From NCBI GenBank assembly GCA_016200345.1, contig JACQEX010000058.1, positions 1 to 53,233 of the forward strand: 53,233 nt of DNA, in the 5' to 3' direction. Both the position numbers and the translations under genes were made by a program. Shown in pieces: positions 40,184 to 48,925 of the stretch (positions are counted from its first letter, which is position 1; each line of letters opens with the position of its first letter). The DNA comes from Nitrospinota bacterium (lineage in GTDB: Bacteria; Nitrospinota_A; UBA7883; JACRGQ01). Below the pieces are notes generated by a model. The model saw only the letters and a program-made list of their open reading frames with translations, was not told the DNA's origin and did no database searches.

Positions 40184-40594
40184 TTAGAACGGAACCTCGT
40201 CGTTGCCGCCAGGCGCCTCGTTGTCGGGGGGCGGGCCGTCCTGCTGTCTGGAAGGCTTGCCGCCTCCGGGGCCGGAGGAGAGAAATTGCACGGTCGAGGC
40301 GGTAACCTCGATTTTGGATTTCTTTTCGCCGTCCTTTTCCCACTGCCGGAGTTTTAGTCTTCCCTCGACAAAAACGGGACTACCTTTTTTAAGGTACTCC
40401 GCGCACGCCTCGGCGGACTTGCCCCAGACGTTCACGTCTATAAAAAGGACCTCCTCTTTCTTGTCCTCGCCGCCGCCGAACTTGTTGTTGACGGCAAGGC
40501 CGAGGCCGCAAACCGCCATTCCGGACGGGATGTACCTAAGCTCGGGATCCCGCGTGAGGTTTCCCATCAAAAGCACCCTGTTAAAGCTTGCCAT
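40184..40594 (-). CDS. ssb: Single-stranded DNA-binding protein
   Basis: This 136-aa OB-fold protein starts ASFNRVLLMGNLTRDPELR and continues with FIDVNVWGKSAEACAEYLKKG and FVEGRLKLRQWE. The Gly/Pro-rich tail from about 108 ends in DEVPF, the acidic tip used to recruit replication and repair partners. It is placed between rpsF and rpsR as in most bacteria, 14 bases after rpsF. Confidence 0.96.
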   Translation of the reverse strand: MASFNRVLLMGNLTRDPELRYIPSGMAVCGLGLAVNNKFGGGEDKKEEVLFIDVNVWGKSAEACAEYLKKGSPVFVEGRLKLRQWEKDGEKKSKIEVTASTVQFLSSGPGGGKPSRQQDGPPPDNEAPGGNDEVPF

Positions 40595-40608
40595 AACTTT
40601 GGCCCGCC

Positions 40609-40968
40609 TTAGTAGCGGCCGCCTCCGCCTTCTTTATTGCCGTAGGTGGACGGCACCTCGGAGGAGGGGCGCAAAAGGGTCTGCGGATTGTGGTTGACGG
40701 TGATGAATTTAAGCACCGACTCGTTGAGGTTTAGGTTGCGCTCGATTTTTGCCACGGTCGGGCCGGTCACGGTGTAGTGCATGAGGGTGTAGTACCCGTA
40801 GCGCGACTTGCCGATTGTGTAGGCGTTTTTCTTTTTGCCCCACTGCTCGATGTGTTCGACAGTGCCGCCTTCCTTCTCGACGAAGGCCTTTAGGTCGTTG
40901 GTGATTTGAACAACCTGGTCCTCTGTTTTTTCAGGCTCGACTATATAGACGCACTCGTACTTTGGCAA
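40609..40968 (-). CDS. rpsF: 30S ribosomal protein S6
   Basis: This 119-aa small-subunit protein begins MPKYECVYIVEPEKTEDQV and has VEHIEQWGKKKNAYTIGKSRYGYYTLMHY, in which the KK..Y...K..G.Y core is diagnostic. A short Gly-rich C-terminal tail follows. It is the first gene of a long transcript (rpsF-ssb-rpsR-DUF2232-rplI-dnaB-alr and two kinases). GGAGGTAC precedes the ATG. A promoter and a hairpin-forming leader lie at 40969-41096. Confidence 0.96.
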   Translation of the reverse strand: MPKYECVYIVEPEKTEDQVVQITNDLKAFVEKEGGTVEHIEQWGKKKNAYTIGKSRYGYYTLMHYTVTGPTVAKIERNLNLNESVLKFITVNHNPQTLLRPSSEVPSTYGNKEGGGGRY

Positions 40969-41066
40969 AACGTACCTCCTTTTGGTTATAGCCCCAGGTT
41001 TCCAAGAACCGGAGCAAGGTTAATAAGCCCGCCATATCTGCCCAATAGGGCGGGTGTAAGTGGGGA

Positions 41067-41096
41067 ATTGTACCCCCATGCGCCCCCAAAAAGCAA
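41067..41096 (-). promoter_or_regulatory. Promoter of the rpsF-ssb-rpsR operon
   Basis: On the minus strand TTGCTT (41096-41091), 18 bases, then TACAAT (41072-41067). The leader of about 90 bases contains CCCGCC/GGCGGG and an alternative inner stem GCCC-AATA-GGGC between 41030 and 41055. Ribosomal S6:S18 leaders often carry a regulatory stem, so this could be an autoregulatory site, but the consensus cannot be confirmed by eye. Confidence 0.5.
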
Positions 41097-41114
41097 TTAA
41101 AATGGGCAAATTTT

Positions 41115-41134
41115 CTCACGCGAAGCCGCGAAGG
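41115..41134. repeat. Short dispersed repeat, family D
   Basis: CTCACGCGAAGCCGCGAAG matches 17541-17559 exactly. It provides the last codons and stop of the truncated HTH gene. Confidence 0.6.
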
Positions 41135-41349
41135 GTGGAAATTCTTAAATCGCCCCTTTTTTCAATCTTTGAAATTCCATCCTGTCTAATGCCAATTTGG
41201 TCTGCCATGGCTTTTTGTGTCAGGCGTCGCTCTTGCCTCAATTCGCGCAGTGATTTTTCCTCTTCAATGAGTTCATGGGTGCGCGACTCCACTTTTTTGC
41301 GCCTTGCGGCCCCAATAGCCGCCAACTTCTGTTCCAATGTGCTTGCCAT
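41116..41349 (-). pseudogene. Truncated XRE-type HTH antitoxin
   Basis: From ATG 41349 (behind AAAGGAG) 77 codons give MASTLEQKLAAIGAARRKKV, a helical segment, then an HTH with RQERRLTQKAMADQIGIRQD. This matches HigA-like XRE antitoxins of the MASTLEQKLA...LSTLR type. In that family the domain continues past STLR with a conserved tail of about 25 residues. Here it runs into the family D repeat (RGFA) and stops. The toxin gene that normally lies upstream is absent, replaced by repeat sequence. It is probably non-functional or an orphan DNA-binding remnant. Confidence 0.65.
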
Positions 41350-41523
41350 CGCTGTTTCTCCTTTACTTTTTAGACATGGACAATCCCACTTCGCGGGAGA
41401 ATGCAGGAATTCTGTACGCCACCCCCGCCTTAGCGGGCAAACATTTCTCCCTTTACCCAATCTGCGTTAATCTGTGAAATCTGCGGATTATTATTCCGCC
41501 TTCCTTGGCGACTTGGCGGTTAG
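41350..41523. other. Repeat-rich gap upstream of the HTH remnant
   Basis: This gap holds ACTTCGCGGGA, a CCCGCCTTAGCGGGC hairpin like those in family C, and phrases such as AATCTGCGTTAATCTGTG and CTTGGCGACTTGGCGGTT. These resemble common bacterial intergenic repeats. There is no gene. Confidence 0.5.
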
Positions 41524-42006
41524 CTATTTCTTTGGGATGTTTTTGACGAGCAAAAGCTCCTCTATGCGGTACAGATGCACATAGTCGTGCATAAGAAGAT
41601 GCCGAATCGCTATATAAGGGGTAAAACTTTTAAAATTCTGGTGCGTGGCGTTCTTGCGCCAATCCTTCGGCCTAAGCTGTTTTATTAGCCCCAGAAGGGT
41701 CTTTCGGTCGCGCGTGAATTTTTTGAGCGACTCCTTGAGGTCGAGTTTCATAAGCTCGTCGGGCGGCGTGGTCGTGCCCGGCACATAGGATTTAAACTCC
41801 GGCGTCTTCTCGGTCAAAAACTTGCGTATTCTTCCAATCACCAGCGTCTCGACTTTTGCAAAATGGACGGCGTGCTCGTGGGCGCACCATTTGCCGGGGA
41901 CGCGATGCTCGTTTAAAAGTTCGGCGTCCACGTTTGCAACCAAGTTGCGCAGGATGCGCGGAGTTTTTTTAAGGGCCGAGAGAATGTCATTAATGTCGTT
42001 GTTCAT
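41524..42006 (-). CDS. DinB-like putative metal-dependent protein
   Basis: This is a 160-aa four-helix-bundle protein of the DinB/YfiT superfamily. The metal ligands are probably His in HEHAVHFAKVE (helix 2) and the pair in HLLMHDYVHLYRIEEL (helix 4). WCAHEHAVH and KDWRKNATH are typical. Superfamily members include thiol transferases using mycothiol or bacillithiol, and many are of unknown function. ATG 42006 has GGAGG upstream. It is a single gene flanked by repeats. Confidence 0.82.
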   Translation of the reverse strand: MNNDINDILSALKKTPRILRNLVANVDAELLNEHRVPGKWCAHEHAVHFAKVETLVIGRIRKFLTEKTPEFKSYVPGTTTPPDELMKLDLKESLKKFTRDRKTLLGLIKQLRPKDWRKNATHQNFKSFTPYIAIRHLLMHDYVHLYRIEELLLVKNIPKK

Positions 42007-42055
42007 TTTTTCCTCCGTAATAATTTAATTTTCAACGCCGACATGGAATCTCTTT

Positions 42056-42145
42056 GGTGGGTACGGGCTTTAGCCTGTACCTTGGTGCGGAGCAACAATG
42101 TATCGCCCTTTCAGGCCGATGTACACACTAAAGTGTGTACCCACC
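42056..42145. repeat. Four-hairpin repeat, family A
   Basis: This is a 90-base element from GGTGGGTAC to GTACCCACC. Hairpins are GTACGGGC/GCCTGTAC, TTGGTGC/GCAACAA, GCCC/GGCC (weak) and a perfect GTACACAC/GTGTGTAC. It lies between the DinB-like gene and asd. Confidence 0.85.
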
Positions 42146-42198
42146 GGGGAGGAGCTTACGCGACAGATCCGCATCTGTTAAAAGTTAACATTCTCTAG

Positions 42199-43200
42199 CT
42201 AAAGAAGCTCGGCTATCTGAACCGCGTTTAAGGCCGCGCCCTTGCGTATGTTGTCCGAGACAATCCACATGTTGAGTCCGTGTTTAACCGTGGCGTCGCG
42301 CCTTATGCGCCCGATGAAAACGTCGTCCGTCCCGGCCGCGTCTATCGCCAGCGGATAAGAAAAGTTCGCCGGGTCGTCCACGACCTTGCAACCGGGGGCC
42401 TTGCTCAAAATTTCCTTCGCCTCCTCGGGCGATATGTCCGACTCGAACTCCACGTTTACGGATTCGCTGTGGGCGTGAAACACCGGCACGCGCACAGCGG
42501 TGGGGCTGACCAAAATCTCCGGTGCCTCCATAATCTTGCGCGTCTCGTTCACCATTTTTTGCTCTTCCTTCGTGTATCCGTCCGGGTTAAACACGTCAAT
42601 CTGCGGCAGACAGTTGAACGCTATCTGGTGCGGGAACGCCTTTTTTTTAACCGATTGAAACGAGTAGAGCGCGCGAACCTGGTTGTTAAGCTCGTTTATA
42701 CCCTTTTGCCCCGCGCCGGAGACCGACTGGTAGGTGGAGACCACGATTCTTTTTATTTTTGCCTTTTTATGAAGCGGGTTTAACGCCACCACCATCTGGA
42801 TGGTGGAGCAGTTTGGGTTTGCGATTATCCCCTTGTGCAGTTTGATTGCGTGCGCGTTCACCTCCGGCACCACAAGCGGCACGCCGGCGTCCATTCGGAA
42901 CGCGGACGAGTTGTCTATCACCACCGCGCCGGCCTTCACCGCGTGCGGGGCGAACTTTTTGCTCCTCTCGGCGCCCGCGCTAAAGAGGGCTATCTCAATC
43001 CCCTTGAACGAATCCTCGGTAAGCTCCTCGACGGTCACTTCCTTCCCGTTGAAGGGGAGTGTTTTTCCGGCCGAGTTGGCGGACGCCAGCAGGCGTATGT
43101 TGCCGACGGGGAATTTTCTCTGCTCCAGCGTCTCTATCATCTCGTTGCCTACGGCTCCGGTGGCCCCGACGACGGCCACGTTTTTCAATTTTGTTGTCAT
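42199..43200 (-). CDS. asd: Aspartate-semialdehyde dehydrogenase
   Basis: This 333-aa NADPH enzyme reduces aspartyl phosphate to the semialdehyde for lysine, threonine, methionine and diaminopimelate. It has the Rossmann [11 protein letters not shown], the catalytic Cys131 in [21 protein letters not shown], and the substrate region [14 protein letters not shown] with the catalytic His. Length and motifs are those of the bacterial type. Its ATG overlaps the leuB stop (ATGA), and it is the last gene of the leuCDB-asd operon, an arrangement seen in several proteobacteria. Confidence 0.96.
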   Translation of the reverse strand: MTTKLKNVAVVGATGAVGNEMIETLEQRKFPVGNIRLLASANSAGKTLPFNGKEVTVEELTEDSFKGIEIALFSAGAERSKKFAPHAVKAGAVVIDNSSAFRMDAGVPLVVPEVNAHAIKLHKGIIANPNCSTIQMVVALNPLHKKAKIKRIVVSTYQSVSGAGQKGINELNNQVRALYSFQSVKKKAFPHQIAFNCLPQIDVFNPDGYTKEEQKMVNETRKIMEAPEILVSPTAVRVPVFHAHSESVNVEFESDISPEEAKEILSKAPGCKVVDDPANFSYPLAIDAAGTDDVFIGRIRRDATVKHGLNMWIVSDNIRKGAALNAVQIAELL

Positions 43201-44264
43201 GCCAGTTCCTTAATAATAAGTTCGCCCATTTGCGTGGTGGTTACCTTTGCGGTCCCCTCCGAATAGATGTCCGCCGTGCGGAACCCTTTTTCCAAAACTC
43301 TTCCGACCGCGTTTTCAATCTCCCGCGCCGCCTTGGAGTTGCCAAACGTCAGCTCCAGCATCATCCCCATAGAAAGGATGCTCGCTATCGGGTTGGCGAT
43401 TCCCTTGCCCGCGATGTCCGGCGCGCTACCGTGTATCGGCTCGTACATCCCTTTTTTGCCGTTGAGCGAGGCCGAAGGGAGCATCCCGATAGAGCCTGTC
43501 AGCATCGAGGCCTCGTCGCTCAAAATGTCGCCAAAAAGGTTCGGCGTAAGCATCACGTCAAACTGCTTCGGGTTCCTAACTAGTTGCATGGCGGCGTTGT
43601 CCACGTACATATGCGAGAGTTGCACGTCCTGATAATCCTCGTGCGTCTGCGTTACCACCTCGCGCCAAAGCTCGGTGCATTCCAGCACGTTGGCCTTGTC
43701 CACGGAGCAGACTTTTTTCGAGCGTTTGCGGGCGATTTCGAACGCGACCCGCGCGATACGCTCTATCTCCGGCGTGGTGTAGACCATCGTGTTCACGCCG
43801 CGTTTACCGCCTTCGTACTTCTCCACGCCCCTCGGCTTGCCGAAGTAGATGTCGCCGGTCAGCTCGCGAATAACAATAATGTCTATCCCCTCGACGTACT
43901 CCCTTTTAAGGGTGGATGCGCCGACCAATGGTGCGAACATTTTCGCGGGGCGGATGTTGGCAAATAGATCAAGCCCGGAGCGAAGCCCCAAAAGGCCGCG
44001 CTCGGGGCGCACGGAATAATCCAGCCCCTCCCACTTCGGGCCGCCCACGGCTCCGAGGAAAACGGCATCCGCCTTTTTTGCCTTCTCCAAACTTTCGGGG
44101 GGCAGGGGCGTGCCGAACTTGTCGTACGCACCGCCGCCCGCCGGGGCCTCGACGAACTCGAAACCTATCTTGTATTTTGCGTCAACGACCTTTAGGACTT
44201 TTACCGCCTCCGCGGTTACCTCCGGGCCGATGCCGTCTCCGGCGCAAAGCGCTATTAACGGCAT
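43197..44264 (-). CDS. leuB: 3-isopropylmalate dehydrogenase
   Basis: This 355-aa decarboxylating dehydrogenase of leucine synthesis has a start in [10 protein letters not shown] (the Cys-Ala variant of LPGDGIGPE), [31 protein letters not shown], and the metal/substrate block [16 protein letters not shown], then [12 protein letters not shown] and [15 protein letters not shown]. It lies one base after leuD and overlaps asd by 4 bases. Confidence 0.96.
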   Translation of the reverse strand: MPLIALCAGDGIGPEVTAEAVKVLKVVDAKYKIGFEFVEAPAGGGAYDKFGTPLPPESLEKAKKADAVFLGAVGGPKWEGLDYSVRPERGLLGLRSGLDLFANIRPAKMFAPLVGASTLKREYVEGIDIIVIRELTGDIYFGKPRGVEKYEGGKRGVNTMVYTTPEIERIARVAFEIARKRSKKVCSVDKANVLECTELWREVVTQTHEDYQDVQLSHMYVDNAAMQLVRNPKQFDVMLTPNLFGDILSDEASMLTGSIGMLPSASLNGKKGMYEPIHGSAPDIAGKGIANPIASILSMGMMLELTFGNSKAAREIENAVGRVLEKGFRTADIYSEGTAKVTTTQMGELIIKELA

Positions 44265-44265
44265 G

Positions 44266-44787
44266 TCATTTGCCCGATGGGGATACGAGGCCCATCTTTT
44301 TTTGGACGGACGCCATGAGTCCGCCGGCCTCGATTAGTTGTTGCATGAATGGCGGAATCGGCGCCGCCATGTATTTCTCGTTTTTGGTTACGTTTGTGAT
44401 TTCCCCGGTGTTCATGTCCACGGTTATCTCGTCGCCGGGCCGGATTTTGTCCGGCGCGTCGGCGGACTCGAAAATCGCAAGCCCCATGTTGAAGCAGTTT
44501 CTGTAAAAAATCCTCGCGTAGGATTTGGCTATCACACAGCTTATCCCCGCGGCTTTGATGGCGACCGGGGCGTGCTCCCTGCTGGAGCCGCAACCGAAGT
44601 TTTTCTTCGCGACGATTACGTCCCCCTTTTTCGCATTCTTGGCAAAATCCGGGTCGGCGTCCTCCATCACGTGCTTTGCAAGCTCGGCGGGGTCGGAGGT
44701 GACCATGTATCGCGCCGGTATGATGGCGTCGGTGTCTATGTTGTCGCCAAAAATGTGCGCCTTGCCCCTCAATATTTTGTCGCTCAT
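44266..44787 (-). CDS. leuD: 3-isopropylmalate dehydratase small subunit
   Basis: This 173-aa protein starts at ATG 44787 ([20 protein letters not shown]) behind GGAGGA, overlapping the leuC stop. A longer open frame upstream is out of register with leuC and is not real. It contains [23 protein letters not shown] and [13 protein letters not shown]. With LeuC it isomerises 2-isopropylmalate. The short archaeal/HacB-like form fits the LeuC subtype found here. Confidence 0.95.
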   Translation of the reverse strand: MSDKILRGKAHIFGDNIDTDAIIPARYMVTSDPAELAKHVMEDADPDFAKNAKKGDVIVAKKNFGCGSSREHAPVAIKAAGISCVIAKSYARIFYRNCFNMGLAIFESADAPDKIRPGDEITVDMNTGEITNVTKNEKYMAAPIPPFMQQLIEAGGLMASVQKKMGLVSPSGK

Positions 44788-46046
44788 AGCACGTCCTCCG
44801 GGGAGCAGATTTTTCCCGCTATGGCGGTGGCGGCGGCGACGGCGGGGCCGGCGAGGTATATCTCGCTCTTCCTGTGTCCCATGCGCCCGACAAAGTTGCG
44901 GTTCGTGGTGGAGAGGGCCTTTTCCCCCTCGGCCAAAATTCCCATGTGTCCGCCGAGGCACGGCCCGCAGGTGGGGGTGCTTACCACGGCGTTTGCGTCC
45001 ATAAACACGTCGAACAACCCGGCGTTCATCGCCTGCTTGTAAATAAGCGGAGTCGCGGGGATTACGATGAGCCGCACGCCCTTGGCGACTTTTTTGCCGC
45101 GCAAGATTTCGGCGGTCACTTTTAGGTCCGAGTACCTGCCGTTGGTGCAGGAGCCGATTACGACCTGGTCGATCTTAACCTCCCCGACCTTGCTGATGCC
45201 GCGCGTGTTTGAGGGGAGGTGCGGGAAGGCGACCATCAGCTCTATGTCGTCCGCGTTTATGTCGAATTTTTCCGAGTAATTGGCGCCGGGGTCGGATGCG
45301 TAGTACTTCGCCTCGCGTTTAAAGCGACCGTTCACATATTCTTTGGTGACCGCGTCGGCGGTGAAGATGCCGTTCTTTGCGCCGGCCTCTATCGCCATGT
45401 TGCAGATGGTGAACCTGTCGTCCTGCGTGAGGTGGCCTATCATGTCGCCGGTGTATTCCATCGCCTTGTAAAGCGCGCCGTCCACGCCGATTTTTCCGAT
45501 TATGTATAGGATTACGTCCTTGCCGCCTACCCATTTTCGCGGCTTGCCCTTTAGGTTGAAAAGCATCGTCTCTGGAACCCTGTACCATGCCTCGCCGGTT
45601 ATCATGGCGGCGGCGAGGTCGGTGCTTCCCACGCCGGATGCGAAGGCCCCCAACGCGCCGTAGGTGCAGGTGTGGCTGTCGGCGCCGATTACGAGGTCGC
45701 CGGGGCCGACCAACCCCTTTTCGGGAAGGAGCGTGTGCTCAACGCCCATCGTGCCGGCGTCGTAGAAGTTTGTTATCCCGAACTCGGCGGAGAAATCGCG
45801 CACCATCTTAACCTGCATTGCGGACTCTATGTCCTTGTTGGGCGCGAAGTGGTCTGCAACGAACACGACGCGCTCCTTGTCGAACACCTTTTTTGCGCCG
45901 ATTCTGCGGAACTCCTTGATGGAGATTGGCGCGGTGATGTCGTTTGCGAGGGCTATGTCCACCTTGCAGTTGACGAGCTGGCCCGGTTTTACGGACTCCA
46001 ACCCGGCGTGGTCGGCCAAAATTCTTTCGGTAATTGTCATTTTCAT
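44784..46046 (-). CDS. leuC: 3-isopropylmalate dehydratase large subunit
   Basis: This is a protein of about 420 aa of the aconitase family, of the shorter (LeuC2/HacA-like) type. ATG 46046 ([15 protein letters not shown]) has GGAAG 5 bases upstream. ATG 46058 is a possible alternative. Visible are [21 protein letters not shown], and the 4Fe-4S cysteines in [11 protein letters not shown] and [11 protein letters not shown]. It isomerises 2-isopropylmalate to 3-isopropylmalate and heads the leuC-leuD-leuB-asd operon. It overlaps leuD by 4 bases. Confidence 0.95.
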   Translation of the reverse strand: MKMTITERILADHAGLESVKPGQLVNCKVDIALANDITAPISIKEFRRIGAKKVFDKERVVFVADHFAPNKDIESAMQVKMVRDFSAEFGITNFYDAGTMGVEHTLLPEKGLVGPGDLVIGADSHTCTYGALGAFASGVGSTDLAAAMITGEAWYRVPETMLFNLKGKPRKWVGGKDVILYIIGKIGVDGALYKAMEYTGDMIGHLTQDDRFTICNMAIEAGAKNGIFTADAVTKEYVNGRFKREAKYYASDPGANYSEKFDINADDIELMVAFPHLPSNTRGISKVGEVKIDQVVIGSCTNGRYSDLKVTAEILRGKKVAKGVRLIVIPATPLIYKQAMNAGLFDVFMDANAVVSTPTCGPCLGGHMGILAEGEKALSTTNRNFVGRMGHRKSEIYLAGPAVAAATAIAGKICSPEDVL

Positions 46047-46073
46047 ATTGTCTTCCATTATAAGTGAGCGGGG

Positions 46074-46079
46074 ATTGTA
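46074..46079 (-). promoter_or_regulatory. Candidate -10 of the leu operon promoter
   Basis: TACAAT on the minus strand lies 27 bases before ATG 46046. The upstream -35 region (around 46097-46103) is AT-rich and poorly matched. The rest of the 291-base divergent gap (46047-46337) holds no gene, no convincing leader peptide and no clear terminator. Confidence 0.35.
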
Positions 46080-46337
46080 CCATAATAGAATAATTTTGGA
46101 ATACCCTTGATTTTGGGTTGAGTCCCGTTATGGACGGATAAAAGTCATTGAATATCCCCCTGAAAAGACGCAGAATCAAACGAGGATAGTTGCCGTTTAA
46201 AAGTTGGATTACAAGGAACTGGACCCCGTCGGCATCCTTGGGCTAGTTATTTACCTTGAGGCTCTGATTTAAGTCTACAAGGTCTAAACGGTTCATGGGG
46301 CTCATGTCCGGGGTGACAAAAAGGAAGGACGGGCAAA

Positions 46338-46562
46338 ATGAAGGAATTGGTCGAAAAAGCGCTGGAAGAGGTCAGGCCGATACTTAAGCGAGACGGCGGC
46401 GACGTGGAGCTAATCGGGGTCAACAACGAGGGGGTGGTGCTGGTAAAATTACGCGGCGCCTGCTCCGGTTGCCCAAGCGCGGGGATGACGCTTAGGAACG
46501 GAATCGAGAAGAAAATCATGGAACGCGTTCCGGGGGTTAAGTCTGTACAATCAATAGGATAA
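46338..46562 (+). CDS. NifU-like (Nfu) iron-sulphur scaffold domain protein
   Basis: This 74-aa protein is a complete Nfu domain. LKRDGGDVELIGV leads to the cluster-binding C42-x2-C45 in LRGACSGCPSAGMTLRNGIE, and it ends ERVPGVKSVQSI. Nfu proteins carry 4Fe-4S clusters to target enzymes such as aconitase-type dehydratases. LeuC, divergently transcribed next door, is such an enzyme. An AAGGA site precedes ATG 46338. The Mrp gene downstream belongs to the same process. Confidence 0.93.
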   Translation: MKELVEKALEEVRPILKRDGGDVELIGVNNEGVVLVKLRGACSGCPSAGMTLRNGIEKKIMERVPGVKSVQSIG

Positions 46563-46587
46563 GTCTAAAAAGCAATGTAAAATCTTT

Positions 46588-46665
46588 TGTCATGCCAGGC
46601 TTGACCCGGCAACCAGTTCCTCTAAAGATTAGGGAAATGGATCCCGCATCTAGTGCGGGATGACA
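46588..46665. repeat. Dispersed repeat, family B
   Basis: This is a 78-base copy of the element at 8516-8592, with TGTCA/TGACA ends and the hairpin GATCCCGCATC/TAGTGCGGGAT. It lies between nfu and mrp. In one frame it creates a false N-terminal extension of the Mrp protein. Confidence 0.75.
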
Positions 46666-46697
46666 ACCGAGGGAAGAATTTTAAATTTGGAGGTTTG

Positions 46698-47762
46698 GTG
46701 AGCGATCATAAAAAAGAAGAGATAATGCTGGCCCTTAGGTCGGTTATATACCCCGGTTTTGACAAAGACATTATAACCCTCGACATGGTGGAGGAGTTCA
46801 CCGTGGACGGCGAGGCGATTGAGGTCGTGATGAAACGGCTTAACGCCGAGGAGCCGGTAAAAAAGGGCATTGTTGAGGGGATTGCAAACTCCCTTAAACC
46901 GCTAGGCTATGCCCCGACCGTCCGTTGGGGCGGGGAGGGGGGGCACTCCCACGGTCACGAAGGGCACGACCACGGTAAGGCCAAGGCCGAGCCACCCCCC
47001 AAAAAGGCCATCGAGGGGGTGAAACATATCGTCCCCGTGGCAAGCGGAAAAGGGGGGGTTGGGAAATCCACCGCCAGCGCAAACCTTGCCGTCGCCCTGG
47101 CAAAAAAAGGCGCCAAGGTCGGACTGCTGGACTTGGACGTGTACGGCCCCTCGATACCGACGATGTTCGGGTTGGACGGACAGCACGCGGCCACCGACGA
47201 GGGGAAGCTCATCCCAATCGAGCGGTTTGGCGTAAAGGTGATTTCCATCGGCCTTTTATTGGACAAGGGGGCGCCGCTAATCTGGCGCGGGCCGCTTGTG
47301 GCCCGTTTGGTGAAGCAGTTGTTTTACGACGTGTCGTGGGGCGAACTTGATTACCTGATAATGGACCTTCCGCCCGGCACGGGGGACGTGCAACTTTCGC
47401 TAATCCAAAGCCTGCCGATATCGGGCGCGGTGGTTATAACGACCCCGCAGGACGTTGCGTTAAAGGACGCCGAGAGGGCCGTAAATATGTTTAGTCAAAC
47501 CGAAACAAAGGTGCTGGGAATCATTGAAAACATGAGCTATTTCATCTGCCCCCACTGCAAGAAGGAATCGAACATTTTTGGCCAGGGGGGCGGACTAAAA
47601 GAGAGCAAGAGGGCCAACGTCCCGTTTTTAGGGAGCATTCCGCTGGAGGGGAAAATTGTGGACACCGGCGACAGGGGCGAGCCGATTGCCCTTGGAGACG
47701 GCGAGATAGCAAAAATATTCGCAGGCCTTGCCGACAATCTTTCCAAATCGCTGGCCGGGTGA
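46698..47762 (+). CDS. mrp: Mrp/ApbC-type iron-sulphur carrier ATPase
   Basis: This is a 354-aa protein from GTG 46698, which follows GGAGG closely. An N-terminal MIP18/DUF59 domain (about 5-75) is followed by a linker with GHSHGHEGHDHG (about 82-93). The deviant P-loop NTPase follows with VASGKGGVGKSTASAN (about 114-129), LDLDVYGPSIPTMFG, DLPPGTGDVQL, and the cluster-binding CPHC. Mrp proteins load 4Fe-4S clusters onto client enzymes and work with Nfu, whose gene is just upstream. The His-rich linker is an unusual addition that could bind metal. Confidence 0.94.
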   Translation: MSDHKKEEIMLALRSVIYPGFDKDIITLDMVEEFTVDGEAIEVVMKRLNAEEPVKKGIVEGIANSLKPLGYAPTVRWGGEGGHSHGHEGHDHGKAKAEPPPKKAIEGVKHIVPVASGKGGVGKSTASANLAVALAKKGAKVGLLDLDVYGPSIPTMFGLDGQHAATDEGKLIPIERFGVKVISIGLLLDKGAPLIWRGPLVARLVKQLFYDVSWGELDYLIMDLPPGTGDVQLSLIQSLPISGAVVITTPQDVALKDAERAVNMFSQTETKVLGIIENMSYFICPHCKKESNIFGQGGGLKESKRANVPFLGSIPLEGKIVDTGDRGEPIALGDGEIAKIFAGLADNLSKSLAG

Positions 47763-47765
47763 GGG

Positions 47766-48764
47766 ATGGCAAAGAAATCGGTTAAGGTCCCGGTCAATCT
47801 CGGGCAGATGTTGATTGTCTCCTTTCCGGGGTTTTCTTGGAACCCCGTTTTGGAGGAGGTTGTTTGCAAGCGGAAGGCCGGGGGGGTGATTTTCTTCAAG
47901 GAGAACGTGCCGCCGTCCCTAGCGGAGCTTAAAAAATTTAACGCAAAGATTAAAAAAGAGGGCCTGCGCGCCTCCGGCATTATCCCTTTCATAACGGTGG
48001 ACGAGGAGGGGGGGCGCGTTTCGCGTCTTCGGCACCTAATCGGCGAGCATCCACCGGCGATGGAGGTCGGCGCAAAGGGGCCTGCGGAGGTACGGAAAAA
48101 TTATCTGTCGCTCGGCAGGAAGGTTCGCTCGGCCGGGTTTAACCTAACGTGGGCGCCGGTGTTGGACGTGCACACAAACGCGCAAAACCCCGTAATCGGC
48201 AACCGCGCTTTTTCGTCCGACCCCGCCGTGACGGCGGAGTGCGGCGCGTCGGCTATAAAGGGGCTTCGCTCGGCGGGGCTTTTCACATGCGGCAAACATT
48301 TTCCGGGCCACGGGGACACCTTTGCCGATTCTCATCTGGAATTGCCGGAGGTGGAGACGGAGATCGGCGTTTTGCGCGAGAGGGAGCTTGTCCCGTTTAA
48401 ACGGGCGGTTGCGGAGAAGGCCGATTTTTTCATGTCGGCCCACGTTCTTTATAAAAAGGTGGACGCCAAAAATTGCGCCACGTTCTCGAAAAAAATATTG
48501 ACCAACCTTTTGCGGCGCGAGATGGGCTTTAAGGGGCTTGTCGTTACGGACGACCTGAACATGAAGGCGGTTGGCGGCACGATGAGGGAGCGCATAAAGA
48601 GGGCGTTAAACGCGGGGGCGGACGTTTTGCTCGTGCGCGACGAAAACCCCGTTGCGTTTATGGATACGTTCGAGGCGTTGATCCGCGATGGTGGAGTTGA
48701 TTTGGGGAGGATACGCGAGTCCCTGCGCCGAATCAGGCGAATCAAAACCCGCCTTAAAAGCTAA
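47766..48764 (+). CDS. nagZ: Glycoside hydrolase family 3, NagZ-like beta-N-acetylhexosaminidase
   Basis: This 332-aa protein has the NagZ hallmark KHFPGHGDTFADSHLELP, with the His/Asp catalytic loop, and TVDEEGGRVSRL, NLTWAPVLDVH, VTDDLNMKAVGG with the nucleophile Asp, and NAGADVLLVRDENP. NagZ removes GlcNAc from anhydro-muropeptides in peptidoglycan recycling. There is no signal peptide, so it is probably cytoplasmic. It starts 3 bases after mrp. A foldback repeat follows its stop. Confidence 0.9.
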   Translation: MAKKSVKVPVNLGQMLIVSFPGFSWNPVLEEVVCKRKAGGVIFFKENVPPSLAELKKFNAKIKKEGLRASGIIPFITVDEEGGRVSRLRHLIGEHPPAMEVGAKGPAEVRKNYLSLGRKVRSAGFNLTWAPVLDVHTNAQNPVIGNRAFSSDPAVTAECGASAIKGLRSAGLFTCGKHFPGHGDTFADSHLELPEVETEIGVLRERELVPFKRAVAEKADFFMSAHVLYKKVDAKNCATFSKKILTNLLRREMGFKGLVVTDDLNMKAVGGTMRERIKRALNAGADVLLVRDENPVAFMDTFEALIRDGGVDLGRIRESLRRIRRIKTRLKS

Positions 48765-48768
48765 GTTC

Positions 48769-48916
48769 AACCACGAAAAACACGAAAATACACGAAAGGG
48801 GGAAGTATTGTCCTGCTGACGCATGGAATGCATAAAAAAACTCCCCCGCCTCAGCGGGCCATATTTTATATCGCGTCCCAGCGACCTTTTCGTGTATTTT
48901 CGTGTTTTTCGTGGTT
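48769..48916. repeat. Foldback repeat with ~31-bp inverted ends (family C)
   Basis: AACCACGAAAAACACGAAAA... (48769-48799) is mirrored at 48885-48916, with only one extra T in a run. The 85-base centre has CCTGCTGACGCATG and a CCCGCCTCAGCGGG hairpin. A second copy begins at 53119. It lies exactly between convergent nagZ and the HD-GYP gene, where it may also end both transcripts. Confidence 0.85.
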
Positions 48917-48925
48917 CTCCCCCGT

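Noticed and set aside
44788..44961. 58-codon extension upstream of leuD
   Set aside because: It runs out of frame inside leuC. MSDKILRG at 44787 has GGAGGA and the conserved start.
48769..48916. Insertion sequence
   Set aside because: Only 148 bases with no transposase and no visible target duplication. Kept as a non-autonomous foldback repeat.
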